This document shows positions 26,860 through 34,553 of a stretch of DNA of 64,000 bases, one piece after another. A model generated the notes under the pieces. That model did no database searches, was not told where the DNA came from, and saw only the letters and a program-made list of their open reading frames with translations. Source of the stretch: Rahnella bruchi (GTDB taxonomy: Bacteria; Pseudomonadota; Gammaproteobacteria; Enterobacterales; Enterobacteriaceae). The translations under genes and the position numbers were made by a program. Position 1 is the first letter of the stretch. Each line of letters starts with the position of its first letter. Location: positions 62,001 to 126,000 of the forward strand of contig NZ_QZWI01000006.1 in the NCBI RefSeq assembly GCF_003614975.1. The letters run 5' to 3'.

Positions 26860-28788
26860 ATGGTCAAGGTGGACAAATGGCACTCTCTGGCACTGAGCGT
26901 ATTGCTGGTGACGGCATCGGGCGTGGCGAACGCTGACTCGCTGGACGCGCAACGCCAGCACTATATGCAGATTAAACAGGCGTGGGATAATAATCAGATG
27001 GACGTTGTCAGCCAGCTGATGCCGACGCTGGAAGACTATCCTCTTTATCCTTATCTGGAATACCGCCAGCTGACGCAGGATCTGGGCGATGCGACACCAG
27101 CACAGGTCAACGCGTTTGTGAAAGCGAATCCGACATTGCCACCGGCACGTTCCCTGCCAGCCCGCTATGTGAATGAACTGGCGCGCCGTCAGGACTGGAA
27201 CAGTTTGCTTTCATTCAGCCCGCAACCGCCAAAACCAGCAGCGGCGCGCTGTAACTACTATTACGCAAAATGGGCGACTGGCGATCAGAAAACGGCGTTC
27301 GATGGTGCGAAAGATATCTGGCTTACCGGTACATCGCTGCCTAATACCTGCGACAAATTATTCTCCGTCTGGCAGGGTGCAGGAAATCAGACTGCGCTGA
27401 CGACGCTGCAACGCATCGGGCTGGCAATGAAAGCCGGTAACACTAATCTGGTCAGCTATCTGGCCAAACAGTTGCCGCCGGATTATCAGACCATGCGCGA
27501 TGCGCTTATCGATCTGCAAAATAATCCGAATACCCTTGAAAGCTTTGCACGCAATGTCGGACCGACTGATTTTACCCGTAATGCGACCAGCATTACGTTC
27601 AGCCGGCTTGCCCGTGATGATTCCGAGAATGCCCGTTCGATGATCCCGGTTCTCGCGCGTTTGCAGAAGATGAGTGACAGCGAACGGCTGGATCTGGAAG
27701 AGGCCGTTGCCTGGCGTTATATGGGCAGCGATGCCACACCGGAACAGGCCGCATGGCGCGATAGCGTCATTCTGCGCAGTCACTCCACCACGCTTGTCGA
27801 ACGCCGTATCCGTATGGCACTGGCCTCGGGCGATCGTCAGGGGCTGAACCAGTGGCTGCAACGGCTGCCGTCGGATGCCCTGCAACAGGACGAATGGCAA
27901 TACTGGCGTGCATCAGTGATGATCGACAACGGTCAGCGCTCGCAGGGCGAAGCGATGCTGCGCACGTTAATGAAAGGGCGGGGATTCTACCCGATGGCGG
28001 CGGCGCAAAAGCTGAATGTCACTTATCCGATGCAGATTTCTGTCGCGACGAAACCGGATCCCAGCATTGCGAAATTGCCAGCAGTGGCGCGTGTGCGGGA
28101 GCTGATGTACTGGCAGATGGACAATCTGGCCCGTACCGAATGGAGTTATCTGGTCAGCAGCCGCACGGAGTCCCAACAGTCTGCGCTGGCGCGATATGCA
28201 TTCGAGCAAAAATGGCCGGATCTTAGCGTACAAGCCACTATTACCGGCAAGCTGTGGGATTACCTCGAAGAACGTTTCCCGCTGGCATGGCCGGATGAAT
28301 TCCGTCGTGCGACCAACGACAAAGGCATAACCCAAAGCTATGCGATGGCGATTGCGCGTCAGGAAAGTGCCTGGAATCCGAAAGCCCGTTCGCCAGTGGG
28401 CGCTTCCGGTTTGATGCAGGTGATGCCTGCCACCGCGCAACATACGGTGGACATGTTTGGCTTGCAGGGTTACAGCAATCCGGGACAGCTTTTAGATCCG
28501 CAGATGAACATTATAATCGGTACCAACTATCTGGAATATGTCTATCAGATGTTTGGCCGCAACCGTATTTTATCCAGCGCTGCTTATAACGCCGGTCCTT
28601 CACGCGTGAATACCTGGCTGGGGAACAGCGCGGGCAGGGTGGATTCGGTCGCGTTTATCGAGAGCATCCCTTTCTCTGAAACTCGGCGATATGTTAAAAA
28701 TGTGTTGGCATACGATGCGTTTTATCGTTATTTTTTACATCAACCCGCCAAGATTTTGACGGATGCCGAATGGCAGAGGCGTTACTGA
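26860..28788 (+). CDS. slt: Soluble lytic murein transglycosylase Slt70
   Basis: Slt is a periplasmic exo-transglycosylase that cuts peptidoglycan glycan strands. The 642-aa product (E. coli 645) begins with a signal peptide ending GVANA, continues with the long alpha-helical U/L doughnut domain, and ends with the lysozyme-like catalytic domain: IARQESAWNP carries the catalytic glutamate, followed by PVGASGLMQVMPATA and AAYNAGPSRVNTWL. ATG 26860 follows AAAGGTAAGT; the GTG at 26842 is upstream of that site. trpR follows as in E. coli. Confidence 0.95.
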   Translation: MVKVDKWHSLALSVLLVTASGVANADSLDAQRQHYMQIKQAWDNNQMDVVSQLMPTLEDYPLYPYLEYRQLTQDLGDATPAQVNAFVKANPTLPPARSLPARYVNELARRQDWNSLLSFSPQPPKPAAARCNYYYAKWATGDQKTAFDGAKDIWLTGTSLPNTCDKLFSVWQGAGNQTALTTLQRIGLAMKAGNTNLVSYLAKQLPPDYQTMRDALIDLQNNPNTLESFARNVGPTDFTRNATSITFSRLARDDSENARSMIPVLARLQKMSDSERLDLEEAVAWRYMGSDATPEQAAWRDSVILRSHSTTLVERRIRMALASGDRQGLNQWLQRLPSDALQQDEWQYWRASVMIDNGQRSQGEAMLRTLMKGRGFYPMAAAQKLNVTYPMQISVATKPDPSIAKLPAVARVRELMYWQMDNLARTEWSYLVSSRTESQQSALARYAFEQKWPDLSVQATITGKLWDYLEERFPLAWPDEFRRATNDKGITQSYAMAIARQESAWNPKARSPVGASGLMQVMPATAQHTVDMFGLQGYSNPGQLLDPQMNIIIGTNYLEYVYQMFGRNRILSSAAYNAGPSRVNTWLGNSAGRVDSVAFIESIPFSETRRYVKNVLAYDAFYRYFLHQPAKILTDAEWQRRY

Positions 28789-28814
28789 TCCCACGTCGTT
28801 TATGATAAGCTGCT

Positions 28815-28832
28815 GTACTAGTTTAATAGTAT
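28815..28832 (+). promoter_or_regulatory. TrpR operator of trpR
   Basis: GTACTAGTTTAATAGTAT agrees at 15 of 18 positions with the symmetric trp operator GTACTAGTTAACTAGTAC. It indicates autoregulation by TrpR. It covers the first ATG at 28831, which argues that translation begins at the ATG at 28843. Confidence 0.8.
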
Positions 28833-28842
28833 GGCAGCCATT

Positions 28843-29178
28843 ATGACCCAACGACTAATCAATGACCCTGCTCTTTCCCAACAAGGCAATGAGGACTGGC
28901 AATGCTTCCTGGCATTGCTGCAGCAATCTTTTGCTGAAAATCTGCATCAGGATTTGCTGCAACTGCTGCTTACGCCCGACGAACGTGCGGCGCTGGGTAC
29001 GCGGGTGCGGATTATTCAGGAACTGATGCGCGGAGAATTGAGTCAGCGTGAGCTGAAAAGCCAACTGGGTGCGGGTATTGCCACGATTACCCGTGGTTCG
29101 AATGGGCTGAAAACGGCACCGGCGGAACTCAAAGAATGGCTGAGTGAGCAACTGCTGACAGACAAAACGGACGACTGA
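28843..29178 (+). CDS. trpR: Trp operon repressor
   Basis: TrpR is a dimeric repressor that binds trp operators when loaded with L-tryptophan. The product is 111 aa from ATG 28843 (115 from ATG 28831; E. coli 108). The core [37 protein letters not shown] and the recognition helix [12 protein letters not shown] are essentially those of E. coli; the N-terminal arm is variable as usual. The start is uncertain because the ribosome-binding site is weak for both ATGs, and the operator overlaps the first. Confidence 0.93.
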   Translation: MTQRLINDPALSQQGNEDWQCFLALLQQSFAENLHQDLLQLLLTPDERAALGTRVRIIQELMRGELSQRELKSQLGAGIATITRGSNGLKTAPAELKEWLSEQLLTDKTDD

Positions 29179-29201
29179 AGCGTCCGTTACCGTCGGATGT
29201 T

Positions 29202-29735
29202 TTAGTGTGTTTGGGTTCTGACCTGATATACCGAATTATGAAAAGGCGCTAAAGCCAGTACCAGCGCCTGATGATAAACGCTGGTGCGGGTCAATTTTCC
29301 CGCTGTAAAGACGCCGATAGCTCCGCCTTTACGTTTTACTTCCACGATACCCGTCAGTTTTTCCATCTCATCTCCCAGTTCGCTGCCCTGGTTAATTCCT
29401 TGTAAAATAATTTCAGGTAACATCAGACTTGCTGAACGGGATTCACCACGCTGGTGCATATTCTCAATTACCATCCACGCGAAGGTCATATTGTCTTCGA
29501 TACCCGCTTCCACACCGACCCAGAAGTCTGCTTCGGGGCAAACCTGGCGGGCGCCGATGACGCGATGACGCGCTCCGGTACGGGTTTCATTACTGCCGAT
29601 GGGTTGATTGGGAACACCACTGTCGACGTCAACGCCTTCAATGCGGAATGCCTCAGCGCCGAAAATATCTTCAAAAGCCATGGCGATAGCTTTGATTTTT
29701 GCCGGGTTAGTGGTTGCAGCGACAACATGGTACAT
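29202..29735 (-). CDS. yjjX: Inosine/xanthosine triphosphatase
   Basis: The enzyme hydrolyses non-canonical purine triphosphates (ITP, XTP) to protect nucleic acids. The 177-aa product follows the YjjX family: [12 protein letters not shown] at the N-terminus, [23 protein letters not shown] and [16 protein letters not shown]. The length is close to E. coli (170). It is convergent with trpR and divergent from gpmB, as in E. coli. Confidence 0.94.
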   Translation of the reverse strand: MYHVVAATTNPAKIKAIAMAFEDIFGAEAFRIEGVDVDSGVPNQPIGSNETRTGARHRVIGARQVCPEADFWVGVEAGIEDNMTFAWMVIENMHQRGESRSASLMLPEIILQGINQGSELGDEMEKLTGIVEVKRKGGAIGVFTAGKLTRTSVYHQALVLALAPFHNSVYQVRTQTH

Positions 29736-29786
29736 AGAGTTTTAGCATCCTTTAGCAAATTTCACGCAGTATAACGGAAAACACTC

Positions 29787-30434
29787 ATGTTACAGGTATA
29801 TCTCGTCCGTCATGGCGAAACAGAATGGAATGCCGCACGCCGTATTCAGGGGCAATCAGACAGCCCTCTGACGGCTAAAGGTCTTTATCAGGCTCGTCAG
29901 GTTGCTGAGCGTGTGCGTAATGAAGGGATCACTCACGTCATCACCAGTGACTTAGGACGTACCCGCCACACGGCGCAGATTATCGCTGATGCCTGCGGGT
30001 GTGAAGTGATCAACGAGCCGCGATTACGCGAATTACATATGGGCGTGCTGGAAGAACGTATTCTGGACGGCCTGACGGATCAGGAAGAAGTGTGGCGTAA
30101 GCAGATGGTCGATGGTTCACCGCAAGGGCGTATTCCTGACGGTGAAACGATGACGGAGCTGGCTGCGCGTATGCGTGCGGCGCTCGACAGCTGCCTGGCT
30201 TTGCCTGAAGGAAGTAAGCCTTTGCTGGTCAGCCATGGCATTGCGCTGGGCTGTCTGATCAGTACGATCCTCGGGCTGCCTGCTTATGCCGAACGTCGTC
30301 TGCGCCTGCGCAACTGTTCACTTTCGCGTGTCGATCACCAGCAAAGTGCCTGGCTGGCGAATGGCTGGATTGTGGAAACGGCGGGCGATGTCTCACATCT
30401 GGAACTGCCCGCGTTAGACGAGTTGCAACGCTAA
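29787..30434 (+). CDS. gpmB: Phosphoglycerate mutase-family protein GpmB
   Basis: The product is 215 aa, the same as E. coli. It is a histidine phosphatase with the phospho-accepting RHGETEWN motif (His9) and the second catalytic SHG near residue 150. E. coli GpmB was named as a cofactor-dependent phosphoglycerate mutase homologue, but its real activity is less certain and a phosphatase role is likely. Its stop codon lies within a perfect hairpin shared with rob on the opposite strand. Confidence 0.93.
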   Translation: MLQVYLVRHGETEWNAARRIQGQSDSPLTAKGLYQARQVAERVRNEGITHVITSDLGRTRHTAQIIADACGCEVINEPRLRELHMGVLEERILDGLTDQEEVWRKQMVDGSPQGRIPDGETMTELAARMRAALDSCLALPEGSKPLLVSHGIALGCLISTILGLPAYAERRLRLRNCSLSRVDHQQSAWLANGWIVETAGDVSHLELPALDELQR

Positions 30435-30452
30435 CGCCAGAAGGCGTTAGCG
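30429..30452. terminator. Shared hairpin between gpmB and rob
   Basis: CGCTAACGCC-AGAA-GGCGTTAGCG is a perfect 10-bp stem with a 4-base loop. It contains the stop codons of both convergent genes. There is no T run on either side, so termination, if any, would not be of the classic type. Confidence 0.5.
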
Positions 30453-31310
30453 GCGGATTGGGATCAGGTAATCACACTGTATTTCGGTTGGCGCGGTGCC
30501 AGGAGCACGGCCATTCGTATAAAAGCGTTCGATATCCTGTCCCTTTCTGCGGGTCAGTTTCAATGTTGGCAGACACGTGCTGTACAACGTCAGAATGAAT
30601 TCCTGCAAATGCTCCGGAGTGCCATTGTAGTGGAACATGGCGTACTCGCCGTGCTGCAATACAATCGGCTGACCTTCAACGTTTTCCGGCAAGTGCTGAG
30701 CTTCCAGCGCGGTCGTGTACAATACTTCCTGCTCGTCATCTTTTTCCTGGCTTGGACGTGAATGGTGCAGGCCATAAAGAATTGGCGGCAGCGTTTTCGC
30801 TTCACCAATATACTGACGCCAGAAATGACGACGCATCTCGTTACGGTACGTGGTGATTTGCTCCAGCGTACAGGCGTAACTTTGTGTCATCCCGACAAGA
30901 TGCTGTTCCGGCAGTGAGATATATTCAGGCTGGGGAAGAATAAACGCACCCAGACGGATTGGCGGACAAATCCCGAACGAATGCCAGTCTTCAGCACGAC
31001 GATACAGTGCCGGTGTTTGTGCAAATTGTTTTTTGAATGCCCGGGTAAATGTTTGTTGTGAATCAAAACGATACTGAAGGGCGATATCTAAAATCGGGCG
31101 GCTGGTGAGACGCAAAGCGACGGCCGCTTTAGAAAGGCGGCGGGCACGGATATAAGCGCCAATAGCATTATTAGTGACATCTTTAAACATGCGCTGCAGG
31201 TGCCATTTGGAATAGCCGGCCTTGGCTGCAACATTGTCGAGTGACAAGGGCTGGTCTAAATGGGTTTCTAACCAGCTAAGAAGGTCACGAATGATTCCTG
31301 CTTGATCCAT
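30447..31310 (-). CDS. rob: Right origin-binding protein / regulator Rob
   Basis: Rob is an AraC-family activator of the mar/sox/rob stress regulon. The 287-aa product has the N-terminal double helix-turn-helix (about residues 8-105; MDQAGIIRDLLSWLE, KAGYSKWHLQRMFKDVT, YRFDSQQTFTRAFKKQF), nearly identical to E. coli, and a C-terminal GyrI-like ligand-binding domain ending LIPIRR. ATG 31310 gives the E. coli N-terminus; the frame open to 31367 is leader. A marbox lies between rob and creA. Confidence 0.96.
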   Translation of the reverse strand: MDQAGIIRDLLSWLETHLDQPLSLDNVAAKAGYSKWHLQRMFKDVTNNAIGAYIRARRLSKAAVALRLTSRPILDIALQYRFDSQQTFTRAFKKQFAQTPALYRRAEDWHSFGICPPIRLGAFILPQPEYISLPEQHLVGMTQSYACTLEQITTYRNEMRRHFWRQYIGEAKTLPPILYGLHHSRPSQEKDDEQEVLYTTALEAQHLPENVEGQPIVLQHGEYAMFHYNGTPEHLQEFILTLYSTCLPTLKLTRRKGQDIERFYTNGRAPGTAPTEIQCDYLIPIRR

Positions 31311-31395
31311 AGATCGTCCTCGTTGAACTAAGATAAATGCACAGAATGATGGGCGGCATAATAACAACTTTTTACCGATAAGACTTCCTAAGAAT

Positions 31396-31415
31396 TTTTT
31401 GGCTATCTGTGCTAT
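31396..31415 (-). promoter_or_regulatory. Marbox/robbox upstream of rob
   Basis: Read on the minus strand, ATAGCACAGATAGCCAAAAA fits the marbox consensus (AYnGCACnnWnnRYYAAAYn) at 13 of 14 specified positions. It lies about 85-105 bases before the rob start. In E. coli MarA represses rob through such a site. Confidence 0.7.
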
Positions 31416-31518
31416 TTGACTGTGTTACAGAGTATTTCATTCCGAAAGTGTGAATACACGCTTTCCCTGTAGGGTTTCTTTAGAAAACAACGTCATGCTA
31501 ATGACGTGGAGTAACTTA

Positions 31519-32001
31519 ATGAATAGATGTTGGATTTTTGTTTTTTCGATGTTTGCTTTTTGTTCTACGGCAGCGCATGCAGAGCAGATCGGTTCGGTCG
31601 ATACCGTCTTCAAACTCTTTGGCCCCGACCATAAGATTGTCGTGGAGGCCTTTGATGATCCTGATATTAAAAATGTAACTTGTTATATCAGTCGTGCGAA
31701 AACCGGCGGCATTAAGGGGGGGTTAGGTCTGGCTGAAGATACCGCCGATGCGGCGATTTCGTGTCAGCAGGTGGGGCCGATTGAGCTGAGCGATAAGATT
31801 AAGCAAGGCAAAGACAAGGGAATCGTTGTTTTTCAGAAGCGCACATCGCTGGTGTTTAAAAAGCTGCAGGTGGTTCGTTTTTATGATGAGAAACGTAACG
31901 CGCTTATCTACCTGAGTTATTCCGATAAAGTGGTGGATGGTTCACCGAAAAATGCGCTCAGCGCTGTGCCGATTATTCCTTGGGCGCATGCCGCTCCCTG
32001 A
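31519..32001 (+). CDS. creA: CreA family protein
   Basis: The 160-aa product has a signal peptide (about residues 1-19, ending AAHA) and the strongly conserved CreA body [35 protein letters not shown] and [21 protein letters not shown]. The function is unknown. ATG 31519 follows GGAGTAACTTA. In E. coli it heads creABCD; here it stands alone, with arcA convergent directly after, so the CreBC two-component system and CreD are absent. Confidence 0.92.
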   Translation: MNRCWIFVFSMFAFCSTAAHAEQIGSVDTVFKLFGPDHKIVVEAFDDPDIKNVTCYISRAKTGGIKGGLGLAEDTADAAISCQQVGPIELSDKIKQGKDKGIVVFQKRTSLVFKKLQVVRFYDEKRNALIYLSYSDKVVDGSPKNALSAVPIIPWAHAAP

Positions 32002-32040
32002 GTTCTCAACAACCTGAGTTCTCAACAATTAACACAAAAC

Positions 32041-32066
32041 AAAAGGCCAGCTTTCGCTGGCCTTTG
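32041..32066. terminator. Bidirectional terminator between creA and arcA
   Basis: AAAGGCCAGC-TTTC-GCTGGCCTTT is a perfect 10-bp stem flanked by A and T residues on both sides, between convergent genes. Confidence 0.8.
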
Positions 32067-32110
32067 ACGTTTTATCTTACCGGATACAGTTCGGTTGGCA
32101 ACCTGCTGTA

Positions 32111-32827
32111 TCAGTCTTCCAGATCACCGCAGAAACGATAGCCTTCGCCGTGAATGGTGGCGATGATTTCAGGGGTGTCAGGCGTCGCTTCGAAATGTTT
32201 ACGGATGCGACGGATGGTGACGTCAACGGTACGGTCATGAGGCTTCAGCTCACGGCCGGTCATTTTCTTCAGCAGGTCGCCACGGGTTTGGATCTTGCCC
32301 GGGTTTTCGCAGAAGTGCAGCATGGCGCGGAATTCGCTGCGCGGTAACTTGTATTGCTCACCCTGCGGGCTCACCAGCGAACGGCTGTTGATATCGAGTT
32401 CCCAGCCATTGAATTTGTAGCTTTCAACCAGACGACGTTCTTCGCCGGTCGTGCCCAGATTCATGGTGCGGGAAAGCAGGTTGCGTGCGCGGATAGTCAG
32501 TTCGCGCGGGTTGAACGGCTTAGTGATGTAATCATCAGCGCCGATTTCAAGACCCAGAATCTTATCAACTTCGTTGTCGCGGCCGGTCAGGAACATCAGA
32601 GCAACACTGGCTTGTTCGCGTAATTCGCGTGCCAGCAGCAGGCCGTTTTTGCCTGGCAGGTTGATGTCCATGATAACCAGATTGATGTCATTTTCAGACA
32701 GAATGTGGTGCATTTCTGCGCCATCATTAGCTTCATGTACCATGTAGCCTTCTGCTTCAAAAATGCTCTTTAACGTATTACGTGTCACTAACTCGTCTTC
32801 GACGATCAGAATGTGAGGGGTCTGCAT
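32111..32827 (-). CDS. arcA: Two-component response regulator ArcA
   Basis: ArcA is the OmpR-family regulator phosphorylated by ArcB when respiration slows; it represses aerobic metabolism genes. The 238-aa product has the receiver domain with phospho-acceptor Asp54 ([10 protein letters not shown]), the conserved Thr and Lys of the active site ([15 protein letters not shown]) and the C-terminal winged helix (about 135-235). It is almost identical to E. coli. A long upstream region contains an FNR-like box. Confidence 0.98.
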   Translation of the reverse strand: MQTPHILIVEDELVTRNTLKSIFEAEGYMVHEANDGAEMHHILSENDINLVIMDINLPGKNGLLLARELREQASVALMFLTGRDNEVDKILGLEIGADDYITKPFNPRELTIRARNLLSRTMNLGTTGEERRLVESYKFNGWELDINSRSLVSPQGEQYKLPRSEFRAMLHFCENPGKIQTRGDLLKKMTGRELKPHDRTVDVTIRRIRKHFEATPDTPEIIATIHGEGYRFCGDLED

Positions 32828-32926
32828 GATTGCTACCTAAGATTGCCAACAAATAGAAAATAGGAGTACAGAAGTCCTTGTTATCCCAAAGAATTTTGAT
32901 GCCTTTTTGGACATCTCACTCGTTAC

Positions 32927-33031
32927 ATGACTAAAGTACGTAAACGCGTTCTCGATGCAATTTCCATCAACGACAACAACATCGCAAGCTCGGTCAGGGA
33001 TTCCACTTTCTGCAGTTCCACGGGGTCCTAA
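32927..33031 (+). CDS. yjjY: Small protein YjjY homologue
   Basis: This 34-codon frame encodes MTKVRKRVLDAISINDNNIA plus 14 residues. The first 17 residues match E. coli YjjY (MTKVRNCVLDALSINVNNII) well; the rest diverges and it stops earlier than the 46-aa E. coli protein. In both genomes it lies between arcA and lasT, antisense to the arcA leader. No ribosome-binding site is obvious. Conservation may reflect the arcA leader RNA rather than a protein, so the coding status is uncertain. Confidence 0.5.
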   Translation: MTKVRKRVLDAISINDNNIASSVRDSTFCSSTGS

Positions 33032-33073
33032 AGCGGCGCATATCCTAACCCTATTAACAGCAATATAACAGCG

Positions 33074-33123
33074 AGTGCCGAAATTACCACTCAACAAAAT
33101 TACGGTTTGTTGACATATATCAA
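33074..33123 (-). promoter_or_regulatory. Candidate arcA promoter with FNR box
   Basis: TTGAC-ATAT-ATCAA at 33110-33123 matches the FNR consensus at 9 of 10 positions. On the minus strand, TAATTT (33086-33081) would be a -10 for a start near 33074, placing the FNR site near -42, a standard activating position. FNR activation of arcA is known in E. coli. The resulting leader is about 245 bases. Confidence 0.55.
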
Positions 33124-33223
33124 GTTCAATTGTAGCACGGTAACAGAACAGTGAAAAACACTTACAAGAATGCACGCTTGAGTCACATTTCGGCATTTAT
33201 TGTACACGATTCAGCAAATGATT

Positions 33224-33334
33224 AAGAATCGAAAGATAAATGCAAAATCGTGATGATTCTTTATTATGTATCCATATGAAAAATAATGATAAATTTTTCA
33301 TTCATGCTGGCTTAATCAGGCCAGCACCTTTTTT
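33224..33334 (+). ncRNA. Candidate small RNA or leader with three hairpins and terminator
   Basis: Three successive perfect inverted repeats occur: AAGAATC/GATTCTT (33224-33261), ATGAAAAAT/ATTTTTCAT (33276-33301) and TGCTGGC/GCCAGCA (33305-33326), the last followed by CC and six T as in an intrinsic terminator. No gene other than the doubtful yjjY ends before it on this strand. A weak promoter (TTGTAC at 33200, TTAAGA at 33223) is possible. It could be a small RNA, the yjjY terminator or an unrelated leader. Confidence 0.4.
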
Positions 33335-33493
33335 ACCTGCAGGGTAACGTTTTCCGATAAAATAAAGGAATATATTGAGCCGACTGTTAAGTTCTTGTGA
33401 AGAATATAAGCTATGAATAGATTTGGAACAGGGTGAAATTTCATCGCTTAAATACGGACGGCAATTTCTTTCCCCCCTTTGCAAAGGCACGAC

Positions 33494-34180
33494 ATGCAAC
33501 TTCATATTATTTTAGTTTCCCCGGCTCGCCCGGAAAATGTCGGTGCGGCAGCCCGTGCAATGAAAACCATGGGTTTCGCATCGTTGCGTATTGTGGACAG
33601 CGAGGCACATCTCAAGCCAGAAGCCGGCTGGGTTGCGCATGGTTCGCAGGAGATCCTGCAAAATGCGCTCCATTTCAATACTCTGGCGCAAGCACTGGCT
33701 GACATAGATTTTACCGTTGCCACGACCGCCCGCAGTCGGGCTAAATTTCACTATTACTACACGCCACAGGAATTACAGGTGCAGCTCGAAGAAAAGAGCC
33801 AGTGGGTGAATCATGCTGCGCTGGTGTTTGGTCGTGAGGATTCGGGTCTGACGAATGAAGAACTCGGGCTGGCGGATGTACTGACCGGCGTACCGATGGT
33901 GGCAGATTACCCGTCGCTCAATCTGGGGCAGGCAGTGATGGTTTTCTGTTATCAGCTCTCTTCTCTGAACCAGGTCACGTCGGTAAAACCTGAGACTGCC
34001 GAGGCGGGGCAGCTTTCAGCATTACGTGCCAGAGTCGGACGTTTGCTGGAAAATGTCGGGGCAGAAGATGACCAGAAATTGGCCGACTGGCTGCATCAGC
34101 GCCTCGGTCTTTTGCAGCAGCGAGACGCCGCGATGCTGCATACTTTGCTGCATGACATCGAAAAAAAGCTGACCTCATGA
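33494..34180 (+). CDS. lasT: RNA methyltransferase LasT/YjtD (SPOUT, TrmH/TrmJ type)
   Basis: The 228-aa product matches E. coli LasT/YjtD in length and motifs. It begins LHIILVSPARPENVGAAARAMK, the RNA-binding Arg of TrmJ-like SPOUT enzymes, then VATTARSRAKFHYYYTP, GREDSGLTNEEL and the knot motif YPSLNLGQAVMVFCYQL for S-adenosylmethionine. The target RNA is not established. ATG 33494 follows AAGGCACGAC; the earlier in-frame start has no homology. Confidence 0.93.
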   Translation: MQLHIILVSPARPENVGAAARAMKTMGFASLRIVDSEAHLKPEAGWVAHGSQEILQNALHFNTLAQALADIDFTVATTARSRAKFHYYYTPQELQVQLEEKSQWVNHAALVFGREDSGLTNEELGLADVLTGVPMVADYPSLNLGQAVMVFCYQLSSLNQVTSVKPETAEAGQLSALRARVGRLLENVGAEDDQKLADWLHQRLGLLQQRDAAMLHTLLHDIEKKLTS

Positions 34181-34321
34181 TGTGAGGGGATTTTCTGCGT
34201 GAACAGTTCGATATCCGGCATGATAAGCACAGAGCTGGTGATCGTACTGGAAAGGGTTTTAATGGCAGAGAATTCTACAGTTGATTTTGTCCGTGACTAA
34301 CCGGTCAAAAACAGAAAAAAA

Positions 34322-34350
34322 TTGACTTGTGGTGCCTTATGCTTTAGCTA
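34322..34350 (+). promoter_or_regulatory. Candidate thr operon promoter
   Basis: TTGACT at 34322-34327 is a good -35; with a 17-base spacer the -10 would be TAGCTA (34345-34350), a modest match. It is 46 bases before thrL. Confidence 0.5.
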
Positions 34351-34395
34351 ATAGAGGCAGACAGAGTAAAACCATAAGACAGACAGAAAATAAAA

Positions 34396-34464
34396 ATGCG
34401 AATCATCAGCCTGAATACAACAATTATTACCACCACCGATACCACAGGTAACGGGGCGGGCTGA
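34396..34464 (+). CDS. thrL: thr operon leader peptide
   Basis: The 22-aa peptide begins MRIISLNTTIITTTDTTGNG and ends AG. It contains seven Thr and four Ile codons, the two amino acids sensed by thr attenuation, and ends GNGAG as in E. coli. Stalling of the ribosome at these codons when charged Thr or Ile tRNA is scarce prevents the downstream terminator from forming. Confidence 0.95.
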   Translation: MRIISLNTTIITTTDTTGNGAG

Positions 34465-34480
34465 CGCGTACAGGAAAAAG

Positions 34481-34519
34481 AAAAAAAGCCCGCACCTAAC
34501 CAGTGCGGGCTTTTTTTTT
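34481..34519 (+). terminator. thr operon attenuator
   Basis: AGCCCGCAC pairs with GTGCGGGCT, extended by A residues against nine T. The stem starts 17 bases after the thrL stop and ends 35 bases before thrA, as expected for an attenuator. Confidence 0.95.
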
Positions 34520-34553
34520 ACATTTAAACGAGAGCTTGAGGAGAGAACCAGAA

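Noticed and set aside
26667-26876. Minus-strand 69-codon frame with a lipobox-like LTGC near its N-terminus
   Set aside because: It lies antisense to the slt start and upstream region, has no ribosome-binding site, and the rest of the sequence does not resemble a lipoprotein.
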